Assembly (NCBI RefSeq): GCF_040049275.1
Contig: NZ_JBDZDT010000007.1
Span: 1-64,000, forward strand
Source: Aquabacter sp040049275
GTDB lineage: Bacteria > Pseudomonadota > Alphaproteobacteria > Rhizobiales > Xanthobacteraceae
Direction: 5' to 3'
DNA length: 64,000 nucleotides
Every line of letters starts with the position of its first letter. The stretch's first letter is position 1. This document shows positions 23,507 through 33,045 of the stretch, piece by piece. Both the position numbers and the translations under genes were made by a program. Under the pieces are notes generated by a model. That model saw only the letters and a program-made list of their open reading frames with translations, had not been told where the DNA came from and did no database searches.

Positions 23507-25687
23507 ATGACAGAGTTTTCAGGCCACGGATATTATTCGGCCAAACGCGAGCTGCTCGGCCACCGCGAGCTTGGCCGGCTCGTCGATCCCCGCTCCATCG
23601 CGGTGGTTGGCGCGTCCAATACGCCCGGTTCCTTTGGCCGGTTGGCGGTCGAGAACATCCAGGTCGGTTACGAAGGCAGGATATATCCGGTCAATCCACG
23701 CTACGAGGAGGTGCTGGGGCTGCCCTGCTACCCCTCACTCGAAGCGCTGCCCGAAGCGCCCGACTGCGTGATCGTCACGGTGGCGCGTGAGCATGTCGAG
23801 GCACAGGTGGAGCGGGCAGCGGCGATCGGCGCCGGTGGCGTCATCCTCTACTCCGCCGGTTATGCAGAGGTCGCTCAGCCGGAGCGCATCGAGGCCCAGT
23901 ATCGCCTCTCCCGGATCGCTCACGAGACCGGCATGCGCATTCTCGGTCCCAACTGCCTCGGTATCGTCAATTGCGTGCTGAAGGCCGGCATGACCTTCAT
24001 GCCGAAGTTCCGCGAGATGCCGCTGATCCAGGGGCCTATCGGCCTCGTCTCGCAGAGCGGCGGGCTTGGCTACGTGGTGGTGCAGGCCATGGAGCGCGGC
24101 GTCGGCTTCTCGCGCTACCTGTCTGCCGGAAATTCCTGCGACATCGATGTCAGCGATCTCGTGAACTACCTCGTCGAGGATCACGAGACCAAGGTCATCG
24201 CCTGCATGCTCGAAGGCGTGCGCGACGGCGACCGTTTGGTCGAGGCGTCGCGGCGCGCTCTGGCCGCCGACAAGCCGCTGCTCATCTACAAGCTGGGAAA
24301 CGGCGAAATCAGCCAGCGCACCGCCATGTCGCACACCGGGACGCTGGCGGGCGGGCCGGCAGCCTATCGCGCCGCGTTCGAGCGCACCGGCGCGGTGATC
24401 ATCGACAATTGGGAGGAGTTGCTCGAGACCGCCAACTGGTTCGCCACCGCCGGGCGCCCCTTGTCCGGAGGTGTGGGCGTGATGGCGAACTCGGGAGGCG
24501 CGGCCGTCATGGCGGCGGACAAGGCGGAGGAGCACGGCGTCGACCTGCCATTGCCGTCACCTGAGACCAGCGCCCGGCTCGCCAAGGTGATCCCGGACTT
24601 CGGCTCCAACGCCAACCCTTCGGACATCACGGCGGAATCGCTCAAGAACCCCGATATGTTCGGGGAGTGCATCCGCGCTTTTGCCGACGATCCCTCCTTC
24701 GCCGCCGTGGTGGTGCCGATGCTCTCGGCGCACAGGCCCGCGACGGTCGAGCGCGCGAAATACGTCAGCGATCTCGCCGCCACCTTGCCGAAGCCGCTCT
24801 GCATTGTGTGGCTCAATGAATGGCTGGAAGGGCCGGGCAGCGAGGTCTACGACGCCTCCCGCAACCTCGCCATGTTCCGGTCCATGGGACGCTGCTTCAA
24901 GGCGGTGAGGCTCTGGTTCGACCACTATGCACGGCGCGACGCGCTGCTTCAGTCGTCCTCCGATCGGGTTGCGCCCGAGGCCGGCGACATGGTTCGGGAG
25001 CGCCTGCGCGCGCACAACGGCAGCAGCGTGCTGAGCGAGGCGGAGTCCAAGCATGTGCTCGGCCATTATGGCGTGATGACCACCCGCGAGCGGCTGGTGC
25101 AGACCGAGGACGAAGCCGCCCGCGCCGCGGGCGAGATCGGCTATCCGGTGGTCCTCAAGGTGGATTCCTCCGACATTCCCCACAAGACGGAAGCAGGCGT
25201 CGTCCGCCTCAGGCTCAGCGACGAGACGCGGGTGCGCAGCGCTTACCGGGAGATCATGGCGGCGGCCGGGAAGCTGCCGGGACCGCCCCGCATTTCGGGC
25301 GTATCGGTGCAGCAGATGGTGGGCGCCGGTGCCGAATTGATGATCGGGACGAAGCTCGATGCCCAGTTCGGGCCGCTCGTTGTGTGCGGCTTCGGCGGGG
25401 TGGCCGTCGAGGTGACCCGGGACGTCGCGTCCGCGCTCGCGCCCGTCACCAAGGACCAGGCGCTGGACATGATCCGCTCGCTCAGGGGCTACAAGCTGCT
25501 CGACGGCTTCCGGGGGCAGCCCAGGCACGACGTTTCCGGCTTTGCCGAGATGGTGGCGCGGGTGTCCGAGCTCGCCGCCGACCTGAAGGATGAGATCGCC
25601 GAGATCGACGTGAACCCGGTGATCCTCTCGCCGAGCGGGGGAGTTGCCGTGGACGCGCTGATCGTGCGCCAGGGAGAGCCCGCATGA
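23507..25687 (+). CDS. ADP-forming acyl-CoA synthetase (acetate-CoA ligase family), alpha and beta domains fused
   Basis: A 726-residue protein. Order of domains: CoA-binding Rossmann domain (IAVVGASNTPGSFGRLA, about residues 28-120), two succinyl-CoA-ligase-like flavodoxin domains (QSGGLGYVVVQAMERG about 180; SHTGTLAGG about 270), then an ATP-grasp domain from about 500 (PVVLKVDSSDIPHKTEAGVV, and EIDVNPVIL near the end). The SHTGTLAG histidine fits the phosphorylated histidine of this family. It would activate a free acid to its CoA ester with ATP hydrolysed to ADP. The ATG at 23507 follows TTGGA. The stop overlaps the next start as ATGA. Confidence 0.9.
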   Translation: MTEFSGHGYYSAKRELLGHRELGRLVDPRSIAVVGASNTPGSFGRLAVENIQVGYEGRIYPVNPRYEEVLGLPCYPSLEALPEAPDCVIVTVAREHVEAQVERAAAIGAGGVILYSAGYAEVAQPERIEAQYRLSRIAHETGMRILGPNCLGIVNCVLKAGMTFMPKFREMPLIQGPIGLVSQSGGLGYVVVQAMERGVGFSRYLSAGNSCDIDVSDLVNYLVEDHETKVIACMLEGVRDGDRLVEASRRALAADKPLLIYKLGNGEISQRTAMSHTGTLAGGPAAYRAAFERTGAVIIDNWEELLETANWFATAGRPLSGGVGVMANSGGAAVMAADKAEEHGVDLPLPSPETSARLAKVIPDFGSNANPSDITAESLKNPDMFGECIRAFADDPSFAAVVVPMLSAHRPATVERAKYVSDLAATLPKPLCIVWLNEWLEGPGSEVYDASRNLAMFRSMGRCFKAVRLWFDHYARRDALLQSSSDRVAPEAGDMVRERLRAHNGSSVLSEAESKHVLGHYGVMTTRERLVQTEDEAARAAGEIGYPVVLKVDSSDIPHKTEAGVVRLRLSDETRVRSAYREIMAAAGKLPGPPRISGVSVQQMVGAGAELMIGTKLDAQFGPLVVCGFGGVAVEVTRDVASALAPVTKDQALDMIRSLRGYKLLDGFRGQPRHDVSGFAEMVARVSELAADLKDEIAEIDVNPVILSPSGGVAVDALIVRQGEPA

Positions 25688-26856
25688 GTGCGCAGTTGCG
25701 GGGCTGCGCCGCCATCGTCGGCGTGGGGGAATCCGATATCGGCAAGACGCCGAACATGACCGGCCTCGGCCTCAATGCCCAGGCTGCCAAGCGGGCCATC
25801 GAGGAAGCGGGCCTGAAACCGTCCGATATCGATGGCTTGCTGACCGCCCACTCCTTCACCGAGCCCTATTTCATGCTGGGGACGGTGCTGTGCGAATATC
25901 TCGGCCTGACGCCGCGCTACAACGCGTCCATGGTGGTTGGCGGCGCCTCTCCAGCAGCTATGCTGAAACACGCAGCAGAGGCCATCGCGACCGGGCAGGC
26001 GAGCGTGGTCCTGGTCTGCGCGGGGGAGAACCGGGCGACAGGCCAGTCCCGCGACAACACGCTCGCAACCCTGACCGCCATCGGCCACCCCTATTTCGAG
26101 CGGCCCTATGCGCCCTCGGTCCCTGGCTTCTATGCGCTGATCGCGCAGCGCCACATGCATGAATACGGCACCACGCGCGAGCAACTGGCATCGGTGGCCG
26201 TGACCAGTCGGCGCCACGCTGCAATGCATCCCAACGCGCACATGCGCACGCCCATCGAGGTGGCCGATGTGCTCGCCTCCAAGCCCATCGCCGATCCCTT
26301 CAACATGCTCGACTGCTGCCTCATCTCCGATGCCGGCGGCGCGTTCATCGTCACCTCCGCCGAACGGGCGCAGGATTTGAACGCCCCTCCGGTCTATCTG
26401 CTGGGCGCCGGCGAGTTCCACACGCACGAGCACATCATGTGCGCGCCGAGCCTTACGTCTTTCGGTGCGGCTAAAGCCGGGGAGGCCGCCTACCGCATGG
26501 CCGGGCTCGGCCCGCAGGATATCGACGTTGCCGAGCTCTATGACTGCTTCAGCATCGTGCCGATCATCGGCCTGGAGGAACTCGGTTTCTGCAAGCCGGG
26601 AGAGGGCGGCGCCTTCTATGCGGAAGGCCATGCCGCACTCGGCGGATCGCTGCCCGTGAACACGCATGGCGGAATGATGTCGCATGCCCATGCGGGGGCA
26701 GCCGGCGGCCTGTTCGGCATTGTCGAGGCGGTGCGCCAGCTTCGTGGCGGCCAGGGCCAACGGCAGGTCGAGGGTGCCGAGGTCGCGCTGGTGCATAACC
26801 AGGGGGGCGTGATGTCCTCCCACTGCACCATCATTCTTGGCTCATCTGCTGGCTGA
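25684..26856 (+). CDS. Thiolase-fold protein (lipid-transfer/SCP2-thiolase type) lacking both catalytic cysteines
   Basis: A 390-residue thiolase-fold protein. By eye alignment the nucleophile cysteine position reads VVGGASPAAM (alanine instead of cysteine, about residue 90). The histidine loop is kept as NTHGGMMSHAHAGAAGG. The final catalytic cysteine region reads HNQGGVMSSH, without cysteine. Such proteins are not acetyl-CoA acetyltransferases; with an OB-fold partner they can act as retro-aldolases (Ltp2 type). It is coupled to the synthetase by a four-base overlap, and the partner OB-fold gene is two genes upstream. A paralogue is at 39739. Confidence 0.88.
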   Translation: MSAQLRGCAAIVGVGESDIGKTPNMTGLGLNAQAAKRAIEEAGLKPSDIDGLLTAHSFTEPYFMLGTVLCEYLGLTPRYNASMVVGGASPAAMLKHAAEAIATGQASVVLVCAGENRATGQSRDNTLATLTAIGHPYFERPYAPSVPGFYALIAQRHMHEYGTTREQLASVAVTSRRHAAMHPNAHMRTPIEVADVLASKPIADPFNMLDCCLISDAGGAFIVTSAERAQDLNAPPVYLLGAGEFHTHEHIMCAPSLTSFGAAKAGEAAYRMAGLGPQDIDVAELYDCFSIVPIIGLEELGFCKPGEGGAFYAEGHAALGGSLPVNTHGGMMSHAHAGAAGGLFGIVEAVRQLRGGQGQRQVEGAEVALVHNQGGVMSSHCTIILGSSAG

Positions 26857-26874
26857 TCAAGAAAAGAGGTCATC

Positions 26875-27348
26875 ATGGAACATCAGAGCCGCGGACTTTA
26901 CTTCGATGATTTCGAAATCGGGCAGAAGATCATCACCTCTGCACGCACCGTAACTTCGACGGACATCGTGAATTTCGCGTGCCTGTCGGGCGATTTCAAC
27001 GACGTGCACACCAACCACGAATATTGCAAGACGACGCAGTGGGGTCAGCCTCTGGCCCATGGGCCGCTCGTCTACGCCATCATGGCCGGGCTGCAATACG
27101 CCACGGGCGTGAATGACGGGACGCTGCTGGCGCTGCTCGAAGTGGAGAGATGGCGGATGCTCAGCCCCGTCGTTCATGGCGACACCATCCACGTGGTGTC
27201 CACCGTGCTCGACAAGAAGGAGGCGAGCAAGCCGGACCGCGGCGTCGTCACCTTCGAGCGCGTCTGCGTGAAGCAGGACGGCACGATCGCCCAACAGCTC
27301 ACCACCAAGGCCCTTTATCGGCGCCGCGCCAGCGCGCAGGCCGCCTGA
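26875..27348 (+). CDS. MaoC family (R)-specific hydratase
   Basis: A 157-residue hot-dog-fold protein with the hydratase motif: FACLSGDFNDVHTN (catalytic Asp and His) followed by WGQPLAHGPLVYAIMAG. It would add water to an enoyl-CoA to give a 3-hydroxyacyl-CoA. AAGAGG lies before the ATG. It sits 18 bases after the thiolase-fold gene and 40 before the CoA transferase, so it belongs to the same operon. Confidence 0.9.
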   Translation: MEHQSRGLYFDDFEIGQKIITSARTVTSTDIVNFACLSGDFNDVHTNHEYCKTTQWGQPLAHGPLVYAIMAGLQYATGVNDGTLLALLEVERWRMLSPVVHGDTIHVVSTVLDKKEASKPDRGVVTFERVCVKQDGTIAQQLTTKALYRRRASAQAA

Positions 27349-27388
27349 GATACGTTTCGCCCCATTCGACAGCCCAGGATTTACGCGC

Positions 27389-28534
27389 ATGTCCGATCAC
27401 CGCTTGCTGGAGGGCATCACCGTCGTCGAGATCAGCTCGAGCGTCGCTGCCCCCTTCGCCGCGCGCATCTTTGCTGATCTTGGTGCCGATGTGATCAAGA
27501 TCGAGGCCCCCGGCGGCGGGGATTCCGCCCGCAAATGGGGCCCTCCTTTCTGGCGCGACGACGCCACCCCCTTTCACGCCTTCAATCGCGGCAAGCGCAG
27601 CATCACGGTGGACCTCAAGGATCCCGCGCAGATCGCGATGCTCTCCGACTTCATCGCCGAGCGGGCAGACATTGTCCTGCAGAACCTGCGTGCCGGGCTG
27701 GTGGAGCGCTATGGGCTCGATGCGCAGACGCTGCGTGCCCGTGCACCGGGCCTGATCTACGCCAATATCGGCGCATTCGGTGAAAAGGGACCGATGCGCA
27801 TGCAGCCGGGCTATGAGGCGCTGATGCAGGCGATCTCCGGCCTCATCAGCCTTACCGGCGAGGCCGACCGAGATCCGGTGCGTATCGGTGCGCCCATCGC
27901 CGACATGGGCACGGGCATGTGGACGGTCATCGGCTGCCTGGCCGCCCTCCACGAACGCCAGCGGAGCGGCGAGGGGCGGGTCGTCGGCACCTCGCTCTAC
28001 GACACGTCCCTCGGCTGGACCGCCATGGCCATGGCGCAATATCAGGCCACTGGCAAAGTTCCGTCCCGCACCGGGCTCAAGGGCATCAGCGTGGTGCCGA
28101 ACGGCGGCTTCCACACGGCGGACGGCCTGCTGGTGATCACGGTCGGCACCGATGTGCAGTTCCGCTCCCTCTGCGGGGCGGTCGGGCGCGCGGAGCTTGC
28201 CGATGATCCGCGGTTCGTCACCAATGCGGACCGCCGGGCCAATGAGACCGCGCTGCTGGCGATCCTTGGCGACATATTCCCCACCAGGACCCGTGCCGAA
28301 TGGTGCGAGATTCTGGGCGCCGCCGGCGTCGCCGCCATCCCGGTCCAGAATCTGGCGGAGGCCGCTGAGAGCGAGCAGACCGCGGCGTCCGAGATGCTCC
28401 AGGACTGCCCCGGCGATGAGCTCAAGCTGATCGGCCTGCCGCTGCGCTTCGACGGTGAACGCCCGAAGCCGCGCTGGCCCGCGCCGAAGCAGGGCGAGCC
28501 CATCCACCAGCTGAAATCAGATGCTGCCGAATAG
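27389..28534 (+). CDS. CaiB/BaiF CoA-transferase family protein
   Basis: A 381-residue class III CoA transferase. It has the N-terminal VVEISSSVAAPFAARIFADLGADVIKIE pattern read in parts, NRGKRSITVDLK, and the catalytic aspartate in APIADMGTGM (about residue 172). Such enzymes move CoA from one acid to another. The cluster also encodes an ATP-dependent CoA synthetase, so substrate activation could occur by either route. No strong ribosome-binding site was seen. Confidence 0.92.
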   Translation: MSDHRLLEGITVVEISSSVAAPFAARIFADLGADVIKIEAPGGGDSARKWGPPFWRDDATPFHAFNRGKRSITVDLKDPAQIAMLSDFIAERADIVLQNLRAGLVERYGLDAQTLRARAPGLIYANIGAFGEKGPMRMQPGYEALMQAISGLISLTGEADRDPVRIGAPIADMGTGMWTVIGCLAALHERQRSGEGRVVGTSLYDTSLGWTAMAMAQYQATGKVPSRTGLKGISVVPNGGFHTADGLLVITVGTDVQFRSLCGAVGRAELADDPRFVTNADRRANETALLAILGDIFPTRTRAEWCEILGAAGVAAIPVQNLAEAAESEQTAASEMLQDCPGDELKLIGLPLRFDGERPKPRWPAPKQGEPIHQLKSDAAE

Positions 28535-28555
28535 GCAGATCAATCACTCGGGTGC

Positions 28556-29353
28556 ATGACAATCATGGAAACAGATACCATACGTTTCGACGTCGATGGG
28601 GATGGCGTCGCGACGCTGCTTCTCAACCGCCCGGAAAAACTGAACGCCTTCGACCGGACGATGCTGGAGCGCTGGAACGAGGCTCTGCTGCGCAGCATGG
28701 ACGACGAGGCCGTGAAGGTCATCGTCCTCACCGGCGCCGGTCGCGCCTTCTGTGCTGGCGGGGATGCCGGAAACATGCAGAAGCGTGCAGAAAGTCCGGA
28801 GAACGCGCTCGACCGCAAGGACTATCTGTTCCGCCTCGTTCACACCATCGCGCTCACCATGGAGCGGCTGGACAAGCCCGTGATCGCGGCCATCAACGGC
28901 GCGGCTCGCGGCGCTGGGCTCGACATGGCCCTCATGTGCGACATCCGCGTCTGCACGGAAAGCGCGACCGTTGCGGAAAGCTACATCAATCTGGGGCTCG
29001 CCGCGGGCGACGGGGGGGCGTGGTATCTCGCGCGCCTCATCGGGCCGGACCGCGCGCTGGAATTGCTCTGGACCGGTCGTGCGGTGGGTGCCCAGGAGGC
29101 GCTGGAGCTTGGCCTCGTCACCCGCGTGGTGCCGGACGACCAGCTGCTTCCCGCAACATACGAACTGGCGCGCCGCATCGCCGCCCAGTCGCAGCCGGCG
29201 ATCCGCATGAGCAAGCGCATCTTCTATCAGAGCGTGAACCTGCCGCTCGTCACCCACCTCGACATGGTCTCCTCCCACATGGCGGTGCTCCGGGATACGC
29301 CCGAATACCGGGCCAAGCTCGCCGAGGTGGTCGCTCGCACCCGAAAGTCCTGA
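28556..29353 (+). CDS. Enoyl-CoA hydratase/isomerase family protein
   Basis: A 265-residue crotonase. Oxyanion segments are GRAFCAGGDAGNM (about residue 62) and INGAARGAGLDMALMCDIR (about 107-125). The active-site loop NLGLAAGDGGAWYL has Asp in place of the usual PGAG Glu region, as in many isomerase or hydratase variants. Start at 28556 or the ATG nine bases later. It is three bases from the next gene, so the two are co-translated. Confidence 0.9.
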   Translation: MTIMETDTIRFDVDGDGVATLLLNRPEKLNAFDRTMLERWNEALLRSMDDEAVKVIVLTGAGRAFCAGGDAGNMQKRAESPENALDRKDYLFRLVHTIALTMERLDKPVIAAINGAARGAGLDMALMCDIRVCTESATVAESYINLGLAAGDGGAWYLARLIGPDRALELLWTGRAVGAQEALELGLVTRVVPDDQLLPATYELARRIAAQSQPAIRMSKRIFYQSVNLPLVTHLDMVSSHMAVLRDTPEYRAKLAEVVARTRKS

Positions 29354-29356
29354 ACC

Positions 29357-30808
29357 ATGGACGCGCAGATGGGAGCGACCGCCGCCTTGTCCACGTTCGC
29401 GGCCGGGGTCCGATACGAGGACCTGCCGGTGCGGGTGGTCGAGGATACGAAGCGGATCATTGCCGACACGCTCGCTTGTGCGGTCGGCGGAACCCTGCTC
29501 GATGCCGGCCGGATGGTCGGCGAGGCTGCATCGCAGATCGGCGGGGGGCCGAAGGAGGCCACTGTGCTTGGCTCCGGCCGCAAAGTGTCGGCCGCTGCCG
29601 CCGCCTTTGCCAATTCCGCCCTCGCCAATGCGCTCGATGCAGATGAGACCCTGTTCAACTCGAGCCACCATGCCTGCTGCACGGTTCCTTCGGCACTCGC
29701 GCTGGCGGAGGCGCTTGGGCTCAGCGGCAAGGAGCTGATCACCGCGGTTGCGGTGGGCTACGAGATCGGCGCCCGGGTCTGTGTGTCCCTCACCATCGCA
29801 CGCGTGAACGAGAAGGGCGACATCGAGCGCTTCCCTACCACGGGGCTTGGCTGGGCGGTCTTCGCGGCTGCGGCAGCGGCCTCCAAGGCGCTTGGGCTCG
29901 CTCCGGCCCAGTTCGCGACCGCGCTGGGCATCGCCGGCTGGACCTCTCCCATTTCCAGCCACCTCAAATGGGATCATAGCGGCGAGCTTCACATGATGAA
30001 GAACTCGCCCCACGCCTTCATGGGGTTCTCGGGCGTGACGGCGGCGCGGCTCTCCGCGCTCGGGTTCACGGGCGAGCCGGCCATGCTCGATGGCGATGCC
30101 GGCTTCTGGCGGCTGGTGGGCTCGCCGGATTGCGACTGGAATGTCCTGTGCGGCGGGCTGGGGGAGAATTGGTGGATTTCCCGCGCCGCCATAAAGCCCT
30201 ATGCCACCAACCGGCTCACGCACCACGCCATCAGCCTGTTTCGCGCTCTGCAAAGCGAGAATGACCTCGGGCCGAACGAGATCGAGAAGATCGAGATCAA
30301 GAGCTTCGCCCGGGTGGCTTCGGCATTCCTGTCTGGAAATCTGGCGCCGAAGAACCCGGTTGAGGCGCAGTTTAGCCTGCCGTTCGCGATCGCGGCCAGC
30401 GCTTACGGTCACGAACTCGGACCCCAATGGTGCCAGCCCGCGCAGCTCTCGGACCCGCGTTTGCGGGCATTTGCGGGGAGGGTTTCAGTATCGACCGATC
30501 CCGAGATCCAGAAGACCATGGCCGAAGACCTGCTCCGGACCCGTCGTTACCCGCGCGTCCCGACCATGGTCACCATCTTCGCACGAGGCCAAAGCTTCAC
30601 ACGATCCGCGAATTACGCGCCAGGGGACCCCGACACCGAAGCAACACGCCTCACCGATGCCGACCTCGAACGCAAGTTTCATCTCTTCACCGACAACGTG
30701 CTCGGGGAGGAATTATCCGCCTCCGCTTGGCTTAAGCTGTCAATGCTGGAGCAGTGGCCCGAGGTCAGTGTCGTAACGGCCGCTTTGTCCGCACGTTCAG
30801 GAGACTGA
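29357..30808 (+). CDS. MmgE/PrpD family protein (second copy)
   Basis: A 483-residue MmgE/PrpD-fold protein: RIIADTLACAVGG near the N-terminus, DADETLFNSSHH, a GYEIGARV helix and the KNSPHAFMGFSGVTAARL region in place of the HPS loop. The fold carries dehydratases, decarboxylases and epimerases of branched carboxylates. It ends the rightward acyl-CoA cluster, so its substrate is probably related to the cluster's acid. It is not close in sequence to the copy at 1109. Confidence 0.9.
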   Translation: MDAQMGATAALSTFAAGVRYEDLPVRVVEDTKRIIADTLACAVGGTLLDAGRMVGEAASQIGGGPKEATVLGSGRKVSAAAAAFANSALANALDADETLFNSSHHACCTVPSALALAEALGLSGKELITAVAVGYEIGARVCVSLTIARVNEKGDIERFPTTGLGWAVFAAAAAASKALGLAPAQFATALGIAGWTSPISSHLKWDHSGELHMMKNSPHAFMGFSGVTAARLSALGFTGEPAMLDGDAGFWRLVGSPDCDWNVLCGGLGENWWISRAAIKPYATNRLTHHAISLFRALQSENDLGPNEIEKIEIKSFARVASAFLSGNLAPKNPVEAQFSLPFAIAASAYGHELGPQWCQPAQLSDPRLRAFAGRVSVSTDPEIQKTMAEDLLRTRRYPRVPTMVTIFARGQSFTRSANYAPGDPDTEATRLTDADLERKFHLFTDNVLGEELSASAWLKLSMLEQWPEVSVVTAALSARSGD

Positions 30809-30940
30809 GACGGCTCCTTCGTCCTGTCCCCGGGACAGGGCGGGCCCTCACGGTTTGGCTGTTGGCGCTACTCCATGTGCATGTGCCGCTACCACTCACG
30901 GAACACGCGCTATGGGCGAAGGAAAATTTATCGAGGCGAT

Positions 30941-30964
30941 GGGCGCACCGTCTCCGGTGCGCCC
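30941..30964 (-). terminator. Stem-loop terminator of the alpha/beta hydrolase
   Basis: Perfect 10-base arms GGGCGCACCG / CGGTGCGCCC with a 4-base loop, 14 bases past the stop of the leftward hydrolase at 30978. A second tight hairpin at 30823-30839 (CCTGTCCC-C-GGGACAGG) follows the rightward MmgE/PrpD gene and may end that operon. Confidence 0.65.
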
Positions 30965-30977
30965 GCCGTGCTGTGGC

Positions 30978-31814
30978 TCAGCTCTGAACAAAGGCGAGCA
31001 GGTCGGCGTTGAGGACGTCGGCATTGACCGTCAGCAATCCGTGGCCGTAGCCGGGATAGGTCTTCAGCGTGCCGTTCTTCAGCAGCGGGGCGGAGAGCCT
31101 GGCGCTGTCGTCGATCGGGACGATCTGGTCGTCCTCCCCGTGCAGCACGAGGGTCGGGACGGTGATCGCCTTCAGGTCCTCGGTCTGGTCGGTCTCCGAG
31201 AACGCCTTGATGCCGTCGTAATGCGCCTTGGCGGAGCCCATCATGCCCTGCCGCCACCAGTTGTTGATCACGCCCTGGTCGACCTTCGCGCCCGCGCGGT
31301 TGAAACCGTAGAAGGGCCCTGTCGGCACATCGAGGAAGAACTGGGCCCGGTTGTCGGCGAGCGCTTTGCGGAAGCCGTCGAACACCTCGATCGGCAGGCC
31401 GCCGGGATTGTCTTTCGTCTTGACCATCAGCGGCGGCACGGCGCTGACCAGCACCGCCTTGGCCACCCGGCCCTGCGGCTGGCCATGCTTGGCGACATAG
31501 CGGGCGACCTCGCCGCCGCCGGTGGAATGGCCGATATGGACGGCGTTCCGGAGATCGAGATGCTGGACGACCGCCGCGGCGTCGGCCGCATAGTGGTCCA
31601 TGTCGTGGCCGTCCCAGACCTGGCTTGAGCGGCCGTGACCGCGCCGGTCATGGGCGACGACGCGATAGCCCTTGGAGAGGAAGAAGAGCATCTGCGCGTC
31701 CCAGTCGTCGGACGACAGGGGCCAGCCGTGATGGAACATGATCGGCTGGGCATCCCTAGGACCCCAGTCCTTGAAGAAGATTTCAGCGCCGTCCGTGGTG
31801 GTGATCGTGCTCAT
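30978..31814 (-). CDS. Alpha/beta hydrolase (cofactor-free chloroperoxidase/esterase type)
   Basis: A 278-residue single-domain hydrolase: HHGWPLSSDDWD oxyanion region, GRGHGRSS-like DRRGHGRSS, nucleophile elbow GHSTGGG (about residue 95), acid DDQIVP (about 228) and the His in GYGHGLL (about 257). This pattern is that of non-haem chloroperoxidases and related esterases; physiological role is probably ester or lactone hydrolysis. AGGAG precedes the ATG by nine bases. It is divergent from a GlxA-type regulator at 31940, which probably controls it. Confidence 0.9.
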   Translation of the reverse strand: MSTITTTDGAEIFFKDWGPRDAQPIMFHHGWPLSSDDWDAQMLFFLSKGYRVVAHDRRGHGRSSQVWDGHDMDHYAADAAAVVQHLDLRNAVHIGHSTGGGEVARYVAKHGQPQGRVAKAVLVSAVPPLMVKTKDNPGGLPIEVFDGFRKALADNRAQFFLDVPTGPFYGFNRAGAKVDQGVINNWWRQGMMGSAKAHYDGIKAFSETDQTEDLKAITVPTLVLHGEDDQIVPIDDSARLSAPLLKNGTLKTYPGYGHGLLTVNADVLNADLLAFVQS

Positions 31815-31939
31815 GATGCGAGGCTCCTGGGTGTGGCCGGGGTGTCATCCCCGGCGGCTCATTCGATGGGGAGACAGTAATGGCCTGCGGTCCGCTTTCG
31901 GATTGGCGCGATGGACAGATTTCAGGCCATAAGTGACAA

Positions 31940-32974
31940 ATGACGAAACCTAAGCCCTTGGCGGAGATCGCCGTCCTGCTCTATCCCGGCGCGCAGCTCG
32001 GCGCGGCCCATGGACTGACGGATCTGTTCTCGGTCGCCAACCTGATGGTGAAGCGCCGTCTCGGCGAGGAGGCGCCGCGCCTCCGCGTCAGCCACTGGCG
32101 CGGCCGTGAGAACGGCCAGGGCGCCGAACGCGTCTTCGACAGCGATCCGGGCGCTGCGGGAGAGCCGGATTTCGTCATCATGCCGCCGGCCGTCATCGCT
32201 CCGATCACGTCGGACGAGGCGGCCCCTCTGGCGATCTGGCTGAAAGAGCGCCACGCGCGCGGCGCAACGCTCGCCTCGGTCTGCGCGGGCGCATTCCTGC
32301 TCGGCGAGACCGGCCTGCTGGAAGGTCGCCCCGCCACCACCCACTGGTTCTACGCCAATGACTTCGCGGAACGGTTTCCGAAGGCCCGCGTAGACATCGA
32401 CAAGCTCGTCATCGACGATGGCGACCTCATCACGGCGGGCGGCCTCATGGCCTGGACGGACCTGGGGCTCAAGCTCGTGGACCGGCTGCTGGGACCGACC
32501 GCGATGCTCGAAACCGCGCGCTTTCTCTTGGTCGACCCGCCGGGCCGCGAGCAGCGACACTACAGCGTGTTCTCGCCCAAGCTGCGCCATGGCGACGAGG
32601 CGGTCCTGAAGGTCCAGCACTGGCTGCAGGCGAGCGGCGCCCGCGATGCGACGCTTGCCGCGATGGCGGATAAAGCCGGGCTTGAGCCGCGGACTTTCCT
32701 GCGCCGCTTTCAGAAGGCGACGGGGCTGAAGCCGACCGAGTATTGCCAGCACCTACGAGTCGGTAAGGCGCGCGAGATGCTGGAGACCACCACGCGCCCG
32801 GTCGAGCAGGTCGCGTGGGATGTGGGCTACGAGGACCCGGGCTCGTTTCGGAAGGTTTTCGTCAAAGTGACCGGGCTCGGCCCGCGCGAGTACCGCCAGC
32901 GTTTCGGGATTGCGGCCATTCGTGAGGGCACGCGGATCGAGGACGCCGGAAGCCGGCAGTCTGCGGACCAATAA
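31940..32974 (+). CDS. GlxA family (DJ-1/PfpI plus AraC) transcriptional regulator
   Basis: A 344-residue regulator. The N-terminal DJ-1/PfpI-like domain (about residues 8-190) has VCAGAFLLGETGLLEGR with TTHW following, the nucleophile-elbow region. The C-terminal AraC DNA-binding domain (about 220-325) has DATLAAMADKAGLEPRTFLRRF and VEQVAWDVGYEDPGSFRKVF. It activates transcription, typically of amine or carboxylate catabolic genes. It faces away from the alpha/beta hydrolase across a 125-base region, its likely target. Confidence 0.92.
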   Translation: MTKPKPLAEIAVLLYPGAQLGAAHGLTDLFSVANLMVKRRLGEEAPRLRVSHWRGRENGQGAERVFDSDPGAAGEPDFVIMPPAVIAPITSDEAAPLAIWLKERHARGATLASVCAGAFLLGETGLLEGRPATTHWFYANDFAERFPKARVDIDKLVIDDGDLITAGGLMAWTDLGLKLVDRLLGPTAMLETARFLLVDPPGREQRHYSVFSPKLRHGDEAVLKVQHWLQASGARDATLAAMADKAGLEPRTFLRRFQKATGLKPTEYCQHLRVGKAREMLETTTRPVEQVAWDVGYEDPGSFRKVFVKVTGLGPREYRQRFGIAAIREGTRIEDAGSRQSADQ

Positions 32975-33045
32975 TGCGCCGGCTGAGCCCAACCTCAGCG
33001 CATACCGCTTCCAGTCCGAGCATGCGGATCACGCTCGCGGTCAGA

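Noticed and set aside
25684..26856. Annotation as acetyl-CoA acetyltransferase
   Set aside because: Both catalytic cysteines appear to be missing, so the name would imply a reaction the protein probably cannot perform.
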